Positions 52,656 through 62,060 of a DNA stretch of 64,000 bases are shown here, piece after piece. Source of the stretch: Vibrio fluvialis. Lineage in GTDB: Bacteria; Pseudomonadota; Gammaproteobacteria; Enterobacterales; Vibrionaceae. The notes under the pieces were generated by a model. It ran no database searches and was not told the DNA's origin. It saw only the letters and a program-made list of their open reading frames with translations. The stretch lies in the NCBI RefSeq assembly GCF_900460245.1, contig NZ_UHIP01000002.1, forward strand, positions 992,001 through 1,056,000, written 5' to 3'. The position numbers and the translations under genes are program-made. Numbering within the stretch: the stretch's first letter is position 1; each line of letters starts with the position of its first letter.

Positions 52656-52927
52656 ATTGAAATAAAAATCCTTTTTGTATGAACTGCGTTAGTTTAGCCA
52701 CAAAAGTGTGAAAAAAAAGTGAATGCCTACTGATAAAATTGAACAATTAATTTTCATATTGCTCAATGCATTTAGTTGTTATCACTATCAATTGTGACGC
52801 GGTAATCCATTACTTAAGTAAATACTGAAGTATCGAAATGGATTAAGCAACTGAAGTCTCTGTGTAAACTAACCGTAACAACTCAGAACTAAGCTTGCTC
52901 ATCGCGCTTCTTAAAGGATTTGAGAGA

Positions 52928-53845
52928 ATGAAATATTCAGCACTACTTTTCACGTTGTTTGCGACGTTAAACACATCCGCTTGGGCGATTGATCTGACCA
53001 AGGTTCATCAGGGCGATGTACTTCCTGTGACGCTGACGGAACTAAAACCTACCCAACCTTCCGTGGGTTATGACCAGATTTATTACAAGTTAGGACGCTA
53101 TCAGCAGGATGCGGAAAAGCAATTTGATGAAATTTGTGAAGCCAACGGACAGAAGGGAGTAAGCCATTTTGATGCGCAATCCCAACCCGCCATTGCAACC
53201 AGTTTTGAGTGCAAGGAACCAGTAGGTGCCGAGCGCAAGGATATGAAAACGGTGGTCATTGCGCCGAACAGTCAACTCTATCTCACCGACGGTCATCATA
53301 CCTTTAATACCTTCTGGCATATGGAAGGTGGTGGCAGTGAGTTTCCGGTCAATGTGCTGGTGGACAAAGATTATCGTGGGTTGAAAACCATGGATGCGTT
53401 CTGGAAACAATTAGATCTGGACAAAAACACCTGGCTGTTTGATGTCAGCGATCAGCCAATTTCTTCTCAGTTGCTGCCAACGACGCTAGGTATGGAAAAC
53501 TTTGCCGACGATCCGTATCGTTCACTGATGTACTTTGCGCGCGATGTCAGTTGGGACAAGCCAGCTCAGCCCGTGCCGTTTCTTGAATTTTACTGGGCGA
53601 AACAACTTAAGCCGCAGTTACCGCTGGCGCCATTCGATCTCAACACCGAGCAAGGTTACTTAAATGCCATCGAGGCGGCGTCTAAGCTGATCCTGGCTGA
53701 ACAGAGTAACGATATTGGCGGCTCTGGCCTGTCGGCGAAAGCCATGGGACAGTTTGATCATTTTGATGCGAAGAAGTTTAAAAAGCTCAGCAAACAGAAC
53801 AGTAAACTGAGCTACATGTTGGGCTATAAAACCGCTCAGCAATAG
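52928..53845 (+). CDS. Secreted ParB-like (ParBc_2) protein
   Basis: 305 residues from ATG 52928 (AAAGGA upstream); an earlier in-frame start at 52895 would hide the signal peptide. Signal peptide about 1-20 (NTSAWA). The mature part has the ParBc_2 pattern: VLPVTLTELKPTQPSVGYDQIYYKLGRY, then YLTDGHHTFNTFW at 119-130, the DGHH catalytic-looking block that replaces ParB's GEHR, and EFPVNVLVDKDY. ParB-type cores bind or cleave nucleotides, but this family is exported and its activity is not known. The C-terminal third is helical and not recognised. Single gene. Confidence 0.85.
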   Translation: MKYSALLFTLFATLNTSAWAIDLTKVHQGDVLPVTLTELKPTQPSVGYDQIYYKLGRYQQDAEKQFDEICEANGQKGVSHFDAQSQPAIATSFECKEPVGAERKDMKTVVIAPNSQLYLTDGHHTFNTFWHMEGGGSEFPVNVLVDKDYRGLKTMDAFWKQLDLDKNTWLFDVSDQPISSQLLPTTLGMENFADDPYRSLMYFARDVSWDKPAQPVPFLEFYWAKQLKPQLPLAPFDLNTEQGYLNAIEAASKLILAEQSNDIGGSGLSAKAMGQFDHFDAKKFKKLSKQNSKLSYMLGYKTAQQ

Positions 53846-53880
53846 CCAGTGTAGCGATGAAAAGCAGTGAGTTGGTGAGG

Positions 53881-54783
53881 CTAGTTCACTGCAAAGCGCT
53901 GCATGACGAACTCAACGAACAAACGTACCCGCAGCGGCAGGTGGTCACGATCGCGATAGAGCATAAACAGTGTTCTGACTTTGCTGCTCCAGTCGGGCAG
54001 GACATGCGTCATCTCCCCTTGGGCGATCATGGGTAATGCGAAGTAATCCGGTACATAGCCGATGCCAATCCCGGTCTTCACGGCATGGGTAAGCATTAAT
54101 ACTTCATCCACTTCGAGACGAACACCTTTCTGCGGGTGATAATCAAATTCCTCGCCACTCGCTTTATTCACCAATTGCCACGGAATCATCGGACGACAAA
54201 TGATGGTCGGATGCCCGCACAGCTTCTCTGGTGTGGTAATGGTGGAAATATCGTAATCGGGATGCGCGCACAAAATGAAATGGATGTGTTTCAGTGGCCG
54301 CGCGATCCAGTTATCGACCACCGGGCTTCCTACGCGAAACACCACGTCCATGCCTTCTGCTTCAATATCAATCAAAGAGTTGGAAAAACTCAGGTCTAAC
54401 TGAATATCCGGGTACTGCAACAGAAAATCATAAAAAATGGTGCGCAAGAACTGGGAACCGGCATTGATCGGTGCAGAGATGCGAATTTTTCCTTGTGGCT
54501 GATGTTTATCCCGGTGCAGATCTTCATCGATATCATCAAGTTCATCAAACAGCGCCACCGAACGTTGGAAATATTGCTCACCCGTGCTGGTTAACACCAC
54601 ACGATGCGCATCGCGATTGAGCAGACGAAGCTGCAAATCGGCTTCCAACTGGCGGATACGACGACTTAATGTTGAGAGTGGCATGCCCAATGATTGGGCG
54701 GCATCTTTGAAGCTGCCGGAGCGTGCTACAGCACAAAAACAGCGCAAATCGTCTAACGAATAGCTAGGTTTCATTATTGGCAT
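53881..54783 (-). CDS. LysR family regulator, likely controlling the divergent EamA exporter
   Basis: 300 residues (or 297 from ATG 54774). N-terminal winged helix: LDDLRCFCAVARSGSFKDAAQSLGMPLSTLSRRIRQLEADLQLRLLNR, typical LysR; then the two-lobe effector domain (IRISAPINAGSQFLRTIFYDFL and later blocks). Divergent from an EamA transporter gene with about 85 bases between starts, the usual LysR arrangement; TTCATT-rich bases there may hold its site. Effector unknown. Confidence 0.92.
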   Translation of the reverse strand: MPIMKPSYSLDDLRCFCAVARSGSFKDAAQSLGMPLSTLSRRIRQLEADLQLRLLNRDAHRVVLTSTGEQYFQRSVALFDELDDIDEDLHRDKHQPQGKIRISAPINAGSQFLRTIFYDFLLQYPDIQLDLSFSNSLIDIEAEGMDVVFRVGSPVVDNWIARPLKHIHFILCAHPDYDISTITTPEKLCGHPTIICRPMIPWQLVNKASGEEFDYHPQKGVRLEVDEVLMLTHAVKTGIGIGYVPDYFALPMIAQGEMTHVLPDWSSKVRTLFMLYRDRDHLPLRVRLFVEFVMQRFAVN

Positions 54784-54867
54784 TTACTGTCTTAATTTTG
54801 CTTGTTTATCCAGTTATTGAAATCAATACACTAGTGAAACTGTTTTGACAAGTCATTCGGAGTGACG

Positions 54868-55797
54868 ATGAAATCTGATTCAACGATGAAAGCGATTGTT
54901 CTGCTCATTATCTGTACCTTCTTTTGGGGCAGTTGCTTTCCCATTGGTAAACACGCGCTGGACGAGGTGCATGCGCTGACACTGGTGTTCTGGCGCTTTG
55001 TGATTGCGGCTGCCTGCTTAGGTCTCTATATCAAAGCGGCGCGGATGCCCAAGCCTCAGCTGAGTTCGCGTCAGTGGTTGTGGGTGATTGCGGTCAGTGC
55101 CGTTGGGGTTGGCGGGTTGAACCTCGGGTTGTTTACTGGTCTTGCGTACACCAATGCGACCAACGGCTCATTGATCATGGCGCTCAGCCCACTGATGACG
55201 TCGCTCATTGCCTGTATTGCGCTGCGCACCCTGCCTTCGTTTGCCCAGTGTTTTAGCCTGCTGGTGAGTTTAACCGGCGTGCTGATGGTGATCACCAACG
55301 GTCACTTGGAAACGCTGTTTTCGATGGAGATCAATCACGGCGATAAACTGATTTTCTGCGGTATGCTGGCCTGGAGTCTTTACACTTACTTCAGCCAAGG
55401 CATCAGCCGCTGGATGCCAGTGATTCCTTATACCTTTGTCGGCATGTTAAGTGGTGCGGCCGTCATTGGTGCGATGTGCCTGGCATCGCCAGAAGTACAC
55501 CCGTTTGCCGAGCTGTGGAACAGCAGCACGCTGGGGGTTTCGGAAGTGGTGTACATCGGTGTGTTTGGTACGGTGGCGGGGTATCTGTTGTGGTTGAACG
55601 GTGTGCGTCACCTTGGTTCAGCCAATGCCGCGCTGTTCTTCAACTTTGTGCCTATTTTCTCTGTGCTGACCTCTTTTATGCTTGGTCAAGCGGTCACTCA
55701 GTTACAACTGGTCGGGATTGCGGTAGTGATCGCAGGCTTGTTGCTGCCACGTCTTCATTTGATTAAACGCCAGCCAAAAGTGTGCCCAGGTGCTTGA
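54868..55797 (+). CDS. EamA/RhaT-family (DMT) exporter
   Basis: 309 residues from ATG 54868 with CGGAG upstream; GTG 54862 is an alternative. Ten membrane helices in two EamA repeats: FFWGSCFPIGKHALDEVHALTLVFWRFVIAA in the first, SVVYIGVFGTVAGYLLWLNGVRHLGSANAALFFNFVPIFSVLTSF in the second. Such proteins export amino acids or other metabolites. Substrate unknown; the adjacent LysR gene should sense it. Followed by a strong terminator. Confidence 0.92.
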   Translation: MKSDSTMKAIVLLIICTFFWGSCFPIGKHALDEVHALTLVFWRFVIAAACLGLYIKAARMPKPQLSSRQWLWVIAVSAVGVGGLNLGLFTGLAYTNATNGSLIMALSPLMTSLIACIALRTLPSFAQCFSLLVSLTGVLMVITNGHLETLFSMEINHGDKLIFCGMLAWSLYTYFSQGISRWMPVIPYTFVGMLSGAAVIGAMCLASPEVHPFAELWNSSTLGVSEVVYIGVFGTVAGYLLWLNGVRHLGSANAALFFNFVPIFSVLTSFMLGQAVTQLQLVGIAVVIAGLLLPRLHLIKRQPKVCPGA

Positions 55798-55820
55798 TTG
55801 TCGAGTGGCTTGTTAAATCC

Positions 55821-55850
55821 AAAAGGCGAGAGAATTTCTCGCCTTTTTTT
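55821..55850 (+). terminator. Terminator of the EamA exporter gene
   Basis: AAAGGCGAGA / TCTCGCCTTT with a four-base loop and a seven-T run. Confidence 0.92.
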
Positions 55851-55943
55851 GTCTCTGGCGTCCTCGCTGCGAAAGTTCGCAATTTTGTTCTATTCAACCA
55901 CGGCGTGCGTTCCTATACTGGCTTTATTGATTAACGCGAGTGA

Positions 55944-56786
55944 ATGAACCTCATGCAAGAGCAGTTTCAGTATCTTCCCAGCCAGCATACCGATGGTCTG
56001 AGCGCCTTTTCTGCCCGAATGAAGGAGTTCAGCTACGATAAGCATGCGCATGAAGAATACAGCATTGGTGTGACTCGCAAAGGTCGTCAGGATTTTTTCA
56101 GCGGCGGGACGTATCACAAAAGCAATGTGGGCAATGTGATGATCTTCAATCCTGAGCAGGTGCATGACGGCTGTGCCGGGGAACGCTCGGCGCTGGAATA
56201 CGAGATGCTTTACATTCCGCAGCATACGCTGATGGAGATGATGCAATCTTTGGGGCAAATTACGCCCGATCAGGCGCGTCTCAAGCAATCGCTGTTTCAT
56301 GATGAACAGCTGCGCCATCAAGTGCTGAATCTAAGCCAGATGATGCGTCAGCCGACGTTGTCTGCGTTAGAGGAAGAAGCAGCGCTGCTGGCGATTGCCC
56401 AATCGATAATTCGTTTAGGTGGCGGTTCGCTCAAAGCCGGACATTATCATGGCCGCAAAGACACACTCTTGCTGCGCGCCAAAGAGTACATTCTTAGCAA
56501 CCTCGATCAAAAGCTGAGCGTGGATGACATTTGCCAAGCCGCCAATATGTCGAAGTTCCATTTTATTCGCCTGTTCAACGAACAGTTCGGCATGACGCCG
56601 CATCAGTACGTGCTTAACTGTCGGGTGAACCGCGCCAAGCAAGCGCTGGAAGTGGGCGACAAAGCGTCGGATGTGGCGATCGACTTAGGCTTTGCTGATG
56701 TCAGCCATCTCAATCGTAAATTCAAACGGGTTTTTGGCATCACGCCGCATCAATATCAGCGACAACTGCATACCAGCAACAGCTGA
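55944..56786 (+). CDS. AraC family regulator with cupin sensor, regulating LysE/DUF2000 genes
   Basis: 280 residues. N-terminal cupin (YDKHAHEEYSIGVTRKGRQDFFSGG, HxHxxE-like) and C-terminal AraC double HTH (LSVDDICQAANMSKFHFIRLFNEQFGMTPHQYVL and ASDVAIDLGFADVSHLNRKFKRVFGITPHQYQ). The regulator-LysE-DUF2000 order is a recurrent unit in gamma-proteobacteria, and the usual reading is control of an amino-acid exporter. ATG 55944 is followed by another Met at 55953; the ribosome site is moderate (CGAG). Confidence 0.92.
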   Translation: MNLMQEQFQYLPSQHTDGLSAFSARMKEFSYDKHAHEEYSIGVTRKGRQDFFSGGTYHKSNVGNVMIFNPEQVHDGCAGERSALEYEMLYIPQHTLMEMMQSLGQITPDQARLKQSLFHDEQLRHQVLNLSQMMRQPTLSALEEEAALLAIAQSIIRLGGGSLKAGHYHGRKDTLLLRAKEYILSNLDQKLSVDDICQAANMSKFHFIRLFNEQFGMTPHQYVLNCRVNRAKQALEVGDKASDVAIDLGFADVSHLNRKFKRVFGITPHQYQRQLHTSNS

Positions 56787-56843
56787 ATATCAACGACAAC
56801 GGATCGTCTGATTCGTCAATCTTAACCACTCTCAGAGCAATCC

Positions 56844-57443
56844 ATGACAGACATAATTCTTTATGCCTTTGGCGTGATGTACACGCCTGGGCCGGTGAAT
56901 GCTATTGGCCTCAATAATGGCATTCAAAAACAACAACGTATTTTCGGCTTCTTCTCCGGTGTTGCGGTCGCGATGTTCATCCTGTTTTTCAGCGTTGCCA
57001 TGATTGGCGAGCGGATCATGAACGAATCGCTGCTGCAAGGTGCATCGGTGCTGGGCGGGCTGTATATCTTCTGGCTGGCCATCAAAATATTCCGCTCTCA
57101 AGTGAGTAAAGACAACAGTGGTGAAGATAAAAATAGCGAGGTGCGCGCGCTGACATTTCGCGATGGATTGATGATGCAACTGCTCAATCCCAAAGGCATC
57201 ACGGTTGCGCTGCCTGTGGCGACGGTGCAATTTCCTGCGGCGGGGATTGCGGGTGTGAGCCTGTTTGCTTGGTGTGTGGGGCTCGCAGTGTTTGCCTTTG
57301 GCGCGCCTTGGTCTTATTTCATTTTCGGCCGATTGCTGGGCAACAACATTCGTCAGGCGAGTTACCTCACGCTAATCAATAAACTCATGGCGCTGTTTCT
57401 GATGTTTGTGGCGGTGAGTATGGGGCTGAGTGCTTTTTTGTAA
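56844..57443 (+). CDS. LysE family translocator
   Basis: 199 residues with about five or six membrane helices. LysE pattern: YTPGPVNAIGLNNGIQKQQRIFGFFSGVA (the TPGPN-type loop), FRDGLMMQLLNPKGITVAL (conserved NPK), ALAF-like tail. LysE-type proteins export amino acids. Substrate unknown. Lies 57 bases after the AraC gene and 37 bases before DUF2000. Confidence 0.92.
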   Translation: MTDIILYAFGVMYTPGPVNAIGLNNGIQKQQRIFGFFSGVAVAMFILFFSVAMIGERIMNESLLQGASVLGGLYIFWLAIKIFRSQVSKDNSGEDKNSEVRALTFRDGLMMQLLNPKGITVALPVATVQFPAAGIAGVSLFAWCVGLAVFAFGAPWSYFIFGRLLGNNIRQASYLTLINKLMALFLMFVAVSMGLSAFL

Positions 57444-57480
57444 CATTATGATTAATAGAGATAATTCAAAGGGAAATACC

Positions 57481-57891
57481 ATGCAGTTTGATACCAAATT
57501 TGCCATTGTGGTGGCAGACGATTTGCCAACCTGGCAGAAACTCAATGTGGTTAGCTTTCTTTCCGGCGGCGTAACCGGTAGCCCGCAAGTGAAAACCGGG
57601 GAATGTTATCGCGATGCCTCAGGCAATGCATACCTGCCTTTGTGCGTGCAGCCGATCATCGTGCTCAAAGCGAGTCGAGAAAAGGTCTCCACTTTTGTTC
57701 AGCGCGCGAATCGCCAGCAAGCAGAGATGGCGATTTTTGTCGAAGACATGTTCGCCTCCGGTCATGACGAAGCAAACCGCCAAACGGTCAGCCAATACAC
57801 GAGCGAGCAATTACCGTTGGTCGGGCTGGGGATGTTTGGTGATAAGAAACAAGTGGATAAAGTGTTTAAGGGAGCAAAGTTGCATGATTAA
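57481..57891 (+). CDS. DUF2000 family protein
   Basis: 136 residues from ATG 57481 (AAAGGGAAA upstream), rejecting an upstream Met at 57430 that overlaps lysE. Blocks KFAIVVADDLPTWQKLNVVSFLSGG and YLPLCVQPIIVLKASREKV, with GLGMFGDKKQVDKVFKG at the end, are DUF2000. Structures of this family resemble peptidyl-tRNA hydrolase 2, but no function is known. Repeatedly found beside AraC and LysE genes, suggesting a role in the exporter's substrate. Confidence 0.9.
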   Translation: MQFDTKFAIVVADDLPTWQKLNVVSFLSGGVTGSPQVKTGECYRDASGNAYLPLCVQPIIVLKASREKVSTFVQRANRQQAEMAIFVEDMFASGHDEANRQTVSQYTSEQLPLVGLGMFGDKKQVDKVFKGAKLHD

Positions 57892-57971
57892 ACATGCATG
57901 ATGTGCGGTAAACAGCAGAGTCGACATTGAATTCCTTTTATTAGATAAAACTCATTTATAGTTAATCAAAG

Positions 57972-57987
57972 GTTCACCTTGGTGAAC
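57972..57987 (+). promoter_or_regulatory. Palindrome A upstream of the second ArnT-like gene
   Basis: GGTTCACCTTGGTGAACT region: perfect half-sites GTTCACC and GGTGAAC around two bases. A related palindrome follows 45 bases later, so this looks like one of a pair of operators. Confidence 0.45.
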
Positions 57988-58016
57988 TAATAATAAAATT
58001 CAATCAATTGCCTAGG

Positions 58017-58031
58017 ATTCACTGGGTGAAT
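58017..58031 (+). promoter_or_regulatory. Palindrome B at the ArnT-like gene start region
   Basis: ATTCAC-TGG-GTGAAT shares TTCAC/GTGAA halves with palindrome A. It ends ten bases before the start codon at 58042, so a bound protein would block transcription or the ribosome site. Confidence 0.45.
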
Positions 58032-58041
58032 AAGGGATTCA

Positions 58042-59682
58042 ATGTCGGCTAGGAAGCAGGTGTTCTCGATAGCACCAAACATTCAATATGCAGTTTTGGC
58101 ACTGATGGTTGCGCTGTTTTTTATTTCAGTGAACGTTTTATTCAGACCCATCTTCCCAATTGATGAAACACGCTATGTGTCCGTTGCCTGGGAGATGTGG
58201 CTGGATAACAACTGGTTGGTGCCCCACATCAACGGTGCGACTTACGACCATAAACCACCATTCATGTTCTGGCTATTCAGCAGCATCTGGGCGCTGTTTG
58301 GTACCTCTGAAACCGTCACCCGCATGGTTGTACCGGGTTTTTCACTGATTAACCTGTATCTGGTAAGCAAGCTTGCGCAAAAAGTGTATCCGGATTCACC
58401 GCAAGCGAAATGGTTATCCCCGTTGATCCTGATTAGCTTTCTCGGCTGGTTTCTGTATTCGGGCATGATCATGTTTGATCTGATGCTCACAGTCTTTATC
58501 CAACTCGCTGTTATCAGCGTGTGGAAATTCGCACAAACCGATCGCATTTTTTGGGCGCGTTTGAGCGGCGTGTTTCTGGGACTGGGCATGCTGACCAAAG
58601 GGCCGGTGGTGTTTGTGTATTTCATCCCCTTTATTACTCTGGTTCGTTTATGGCATCCATCGCCGTCAAGAATCAATAAAGCCTTTTTCAAAGCGATTGT
58701 GCAGAGCGTATTCATTGCGATTGCGGTCATTCTGGCCTGGGCGATTCCCGCTGCGATTGCCGGTGGCGCGGAGTACGCCAAAGCCATCTTCTGGGGGCAG
58801 TCTGCGGGGCGCATTCAGGATTCGTTTGCCCATGCGAGGCCAATTTATTGGTATGTCATGCTATTGCCAGCGCTGTTGTTTCCTTGGTTCTTCCTGACGG
58901 GCTTCTGGCGCAGCCGCCCTTGGCTGGGGGGAGAACGCAGCGATACCTTCTGTTTGGCGCTGTTCGTCATTGTGGTCGCCATATTCAGTTGCTTCAGCGG
59001 TAAGCAGATTCACTATCTGTTTCCGGTATTTCCTTTCGCTGCTATCTGGGTGGCGAACCGCCTCAGTCCTGAAAAATTCACGACGGAGCCTGCGGTCATT
59101 GCCATGCTGGTTTTTGTCGCGATTGCGATTCTGAGCTCGCCATTGTGGGTCGAGAAAGTCTTTCGCAGCGCGCAAATCACCGAGGTATACCAAAGCTGGG
59201 CGTTGTTGCCTGTCGCTTTCATGGCATTGTTGCTGTGGAAAAGGCCTCTGCCGTTTGAACGTTTGGCGCTGAACCTTGGCGCACTGATGCTGAGCTTATC
59301 TGCGCTGTTGGCCAGCCTGTCCCCAATCTTGAACAATCTTTACGACGTGACTGACATTGGTCGTCATATTCATCAGTTGCAAGCCAGAGGTGCCAGCGTG
59401 TCGTTTGTCGGTAAATACCACAACACCTTTGGTTATGCTGGCAGACTGGAAGCGCCGCTGATTCTGATCCCCGGGTCAAAAGAGCAGCGGGATGCATTTC
59501 TGAGTACGGAGCCGGGTTATACGGTGTGGATTCAACGTAAGAAAACCGACCCATTGGCAGAATATGCCGTCTATATGACACCGTTTCGAGGCAAGTGGCT
59601 GTTTATTATGGATAACCAGATGCTTGAAAAAATACTGCAAGAGAACCAGACCAATAATTTGGTGGTGGCGGAAGATTCTTAA
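58042..59682 (+). CDS. Second ArnT-like (GT83/PMT family) glycosyltransferase
   Basis: 546 residues with about 12 membrane helices. DETRYVSVAWEM (Asp41, Glu42) in the first loop is the GT-C DE motif; YDHKPPFMFWLFS and LGLGMLTKGPVV are shared with ArnT. C-terminal soluble domain to VVAEDS. It transfers a sugar from a polyprenyl phosphate to an envelope acceptor, judged from the family. It has no GT2 neighbour of its own and may use the carrier made by the operon at 49.5-52.7 kb or one elsewhere. AAGGG precedes ATG 58042, and two palindromes lie upstream. Confidence 0.9.
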   Translation: MSARKQVFSIAPNIQYAVLALMVALFFISVNVLFRPIFPIDETRYVSVAWEMWLDNNWLVPHINGATYDHKPPFMFWLFSSIWALFGTSETVTRMVVPGFSLINLYLVSKLAQKVYPDSPQAKWLSPLILISFLGWFLYSGMIMFDLMLTVFIQLAVISVWKFAQTDRIFWARLSGVFLGLGMLTKGPVVFVYFIPFITLVRLWHPSPSRINKAFFKAIVQSVFIAIAVILAWAIPAAIAGGAEYAKAIFWGQSAGRIQDSFAHARPIYWYVMLLPALLFPWFFLTGFWRSRPWLGGERSDTFCLALFVIVVAIFSCFSGKQIHYLFPVFPFAAIWVANRLSPEKFTTEPAVIAMLVFVAIAILSSPLWVEKVFRSAQITEVYQSWALLPVAFMALLLWKRPLPFERLALNLGALMLSLSALLASLSPILNNLYDVTDIGRHIHQLQARGASVSFVGKYHNTFGYAGRLEAPLILIPGSKEQRDAFLSTEPGYTVWIQRKKTDPLAEYAVYMTPFRGKWLFIMDNQMLEKILQENQTNNLVVAEDS

Positions 59683-59785
59683 CTTTTCGTCATAGCGGCA
59701 TTGCCTTCGTATCTGACTCAACATTGCCCGGCGAATACGTGCAGTTCGACTACACTCAAAGTAGAGTTTTGTATCGGAACTGCGT

Positions 59786-61126
59786 ATGTATCGTCGGGTG
59801 ATGGAAGTGCTGCTCACCAGCCTTCTGAGTTTTTCAACACTGGCGACGGCTGATACAACGAATGCGCCAGCGGCGCCTTCTCAAACCGTTCCAGTGATCG
59901 CCATCAGTGGTGCCATCGGCCCTGCTGTGGGGGATTACGTCATCAAAGAGCTTCAGCGCGCCAATCAGCAAGTGCATGCTCCTGCCGTGATTGTGACGCT
60001 CGACACCCCGGGCGGCCTCAGCTCGACCCTTCGTGACATTAACCAACATATTCTCGCCTCTGACATTCCGGTGTTGTGTCTGGTTTATCCGCCGGGCGCA
60101 CGTGCCGCCAGTGCCGGTACCTATATTCTCTATGCCTGCCATATCGCTGCGATGGCGCCAGCGACCACGCTCGGCGCTGCAACCCCGGTTCAGATTGGCG
60201 GCCCGTCGCCGGGTGGCGGTGAGCAGCAGGATAAGCCGAGCGAACCGACCGCGATGGAGAAAAAGGTACTCAATGATTCGATTGCCTATATTCGTTCGCT
60301 GGCACAGCTGCGTGGGCGCAATGTGGAATGGGCTGAAAAAGCGGTGCGCGATGCGGCTACGTTGTCTGCGATTGAAGCGTTGGAGATGAATGTCATCAAT
60401 GTGATGGCCGAATCTCCGCAGGATTTGCTTAATGCCGTGAACGGGCAAACGCTGGATGTGAATCACCGCGCTGTCAGTCTCAATGTCGACAAGGCACAAC
60501 TCGAGATTCGCGAACCGGATCTGCGCAATCAGTTTCTTGCCACCATCACCGACCCGAATGTGGCTTATATCCTGATGATGATTGGCGTGTACGGTCTGCT
60601 GCTTGAGTTTTACACCCCAAGCTTCGGCATTGCCGGCATCACCGGGGCGATTTCATTGTTGATTGCGCTCTATGCCTTCCAACTGCTGCCGGTGAACTAC
60701 GTCGGCATGGGACTCATGCTGCTCGGGATTGCACTGTTTATTGCCGAATCGTTTCTGCCGAGTTTCGGTTTACTGGGCATTGGTGGGATCGTGGCATTTG
60801 TACTCGGCTCGGTGTTTTTGATCGACAGCGATTTGCCAGAACTGCAAGTGTCTCTGGGGCTGATTTACAGCATCGCGGCCGTCTCGGCGGCACTGATCAT
60901 CTTCGTTTTAAGCCGGGTGATGGAGCTGAGACGAAAACAGGTGGTCAGCGGCCAGGAAGCGATGTTGGGTATGGAAGGCATGGCGCTCGATAGCTTTGAA
61001 GGCCAAGGTTTTGTCCATGTCGATGGGGAGCGTTGGGAAGCGTTGAGCGATGTCCCGCTGCGCAAAGGTGACCTGATTCGGGTGATTGCCGTAGACGGAT
61101 TGACCTTACAAGTGACCAAAAAATAA
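59786..61126 (+). CDS. NfeD-family membrane serine protease (ClpP-class)
   Basis: 446 residues with a signal peptide (about 1-22). N-terminal ClpP-like protease: [26 protein letters not shown] with catalytic Ser109, and [20 protein letters not shown] with the catalytic Lys near 160, as in the archaeal 1510-N stomatin protease. Several membrane helices (about 255-400) and a C-terminal NfeD beta-barrel ([14 protein letters not shown]). It cleaves stomatin-like proteins in archaeal models, and the next gene encodes one. Ten bases separate them. Confidence 0.93.
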   Translation: MYRRVMEVLLTSLLSFSTLATADTTNAPAAPSQTVPVIAISGAIGPAVGDYVIKELQRANQQVHAPAVIVTLDTPGGLSSTLRDINQHILASDIPVLCLVYPPGARAASAGTYILYACHIAAMAPATTLGAATPVQIGGPSPGGGEQQDKPSEPTAMEKKVLNDSIAYIRSLAQLRGRNVEWAEKAVRDAATLSAIEALEMNVINVMAESPQDLLNAVNGQTLDVNHRAVSLNVDKAQLEIREPDLRNQFLATITDPNVAYILMMIGVYGLLLEFYTPSFGIAGITGAISLLIALYAFQLLPVNYVGMGLMLLGIALFIAESFLPSFGLLGIGGIVAFVLGSVFLIDSDLPELQVSLGLIYSIAAVSAALIIFVLSRVMELRRKQVVSGQEAMLGMEGMALDSFEGQGFVHVDGERWEALSDVPLRKGDLIRVIAVDGLTLQVTKK

Positions 61127-61136
61127 GGAGGCGGCT

Positions 61137-61934
61137 ATGCCGGGTATTCCAGTAAACACTGAGCTGCTGACACCAATTCTGCTTCTGGTGTTGATCGTGC
61201 TGATTGCTGTGCGGCTGTTTCGAATTTTACGCGAGTATGAGCGTGGCGTGATTTTCTTTCTTGGCCGTTTCCAGAAGGTCAAAGGTCCGGGGCTGATTAT
61301 CGTCATTCCGGTCATTCAACAAATGGTGCGGGTGGATCTGCGCACCGTTGTGATGGATGTGCCGAGTCAGGATGTCATCAGCCGTGACAACGTCTCGGTG
61401 CGCGTCAATGCGGTGATTTATTTTCGCGTCGTCGACTCGCAAAAGGCGATCATCAACGTAGAAAACTATCTCCAGGCAACATCGCAGATAGCGCAAACCA
61501 CCTTGCGATCCGTACTTGGTCAACATGAACTGGATGAAATGCTGGCCAACCGCGAAATGCTCAATGCGGACATTCAGGCGATTCTGGATGCGCGCACGGA
61601 AGGGTGGGGCATTAAGGTGTCGAATGTAGAAATCAAACACGTTGATTTGAACGAGTCGATGATTCGCGCCATTGCCCGTCAGGCCGAAGCGGAACGGACA
61701 CGTCGTGCGAAAGTGATTCACGCTTCGGGGGAAATGGAAGCGTCTGAAAAACTTGTGGAAGCGGCGAATCGCCTGGCGGCAGAGCCGAACGCGATATTGC
61801 TGCGCTACCTGCAAACGCTGACGGAAATCGCGGGTGAGAAAAGCTCGACCATTCTGTTTCCCATGCCAACGACATTGATGGAAGGCTTGTTTCAGAAACT
61901 TAATCAGCCGGACAAAAAAGACCACGAGTCATAA
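61137..61934 (+). CDS. Slipin / stomatin-like SPFH (Band 7) protein
   Basis: 265 residues from ATG 61137 with AAGGAGG upstream. One N-terminal membrane helix, then the Band 7 domain: [74 protein letters not shown], and the C-terminal coiled coil with [16 protein letters not shown]. Partner and probable substrate of the NfeD protease. These proteins form membrane microdomain scaffolds. Two-gene operon. Confidence 0.94.
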   Translation: MPGIPVNTELLTPILLLVLIVLIAVRLFRILREYERGVIFFLGRFQKVKGPGLIIVIPVIQQMVRVDLRTVVMDVPSQDVISRDNVSVRVNAVIYFRVVDSQKAIINVENYLQATSQIAQTTLRSVLGQHELDEMLANREMLNADIQAILDARTEGWGIKVSNVEIKHVDLNESMIRAIARQAEAERTRRAKVIHASGEMEASEKLVEAANRLAAEPNAILLRYLQTLTEIAGEKSSTILFPMPTTLMEGLFQKLNQPDKKDHES

Positions 61935-62060
61935 CGAGATGTTCTGCCGTGCAACTTGGCGCAAATCGCCTATCTTTAAGTGTGGTGATTTGCGCTTTTT
62001 CAATGAGATAGCGCAAGTCACCGCATCCCCATAATGCTATTCATAACCAAGGAAGTTTGC

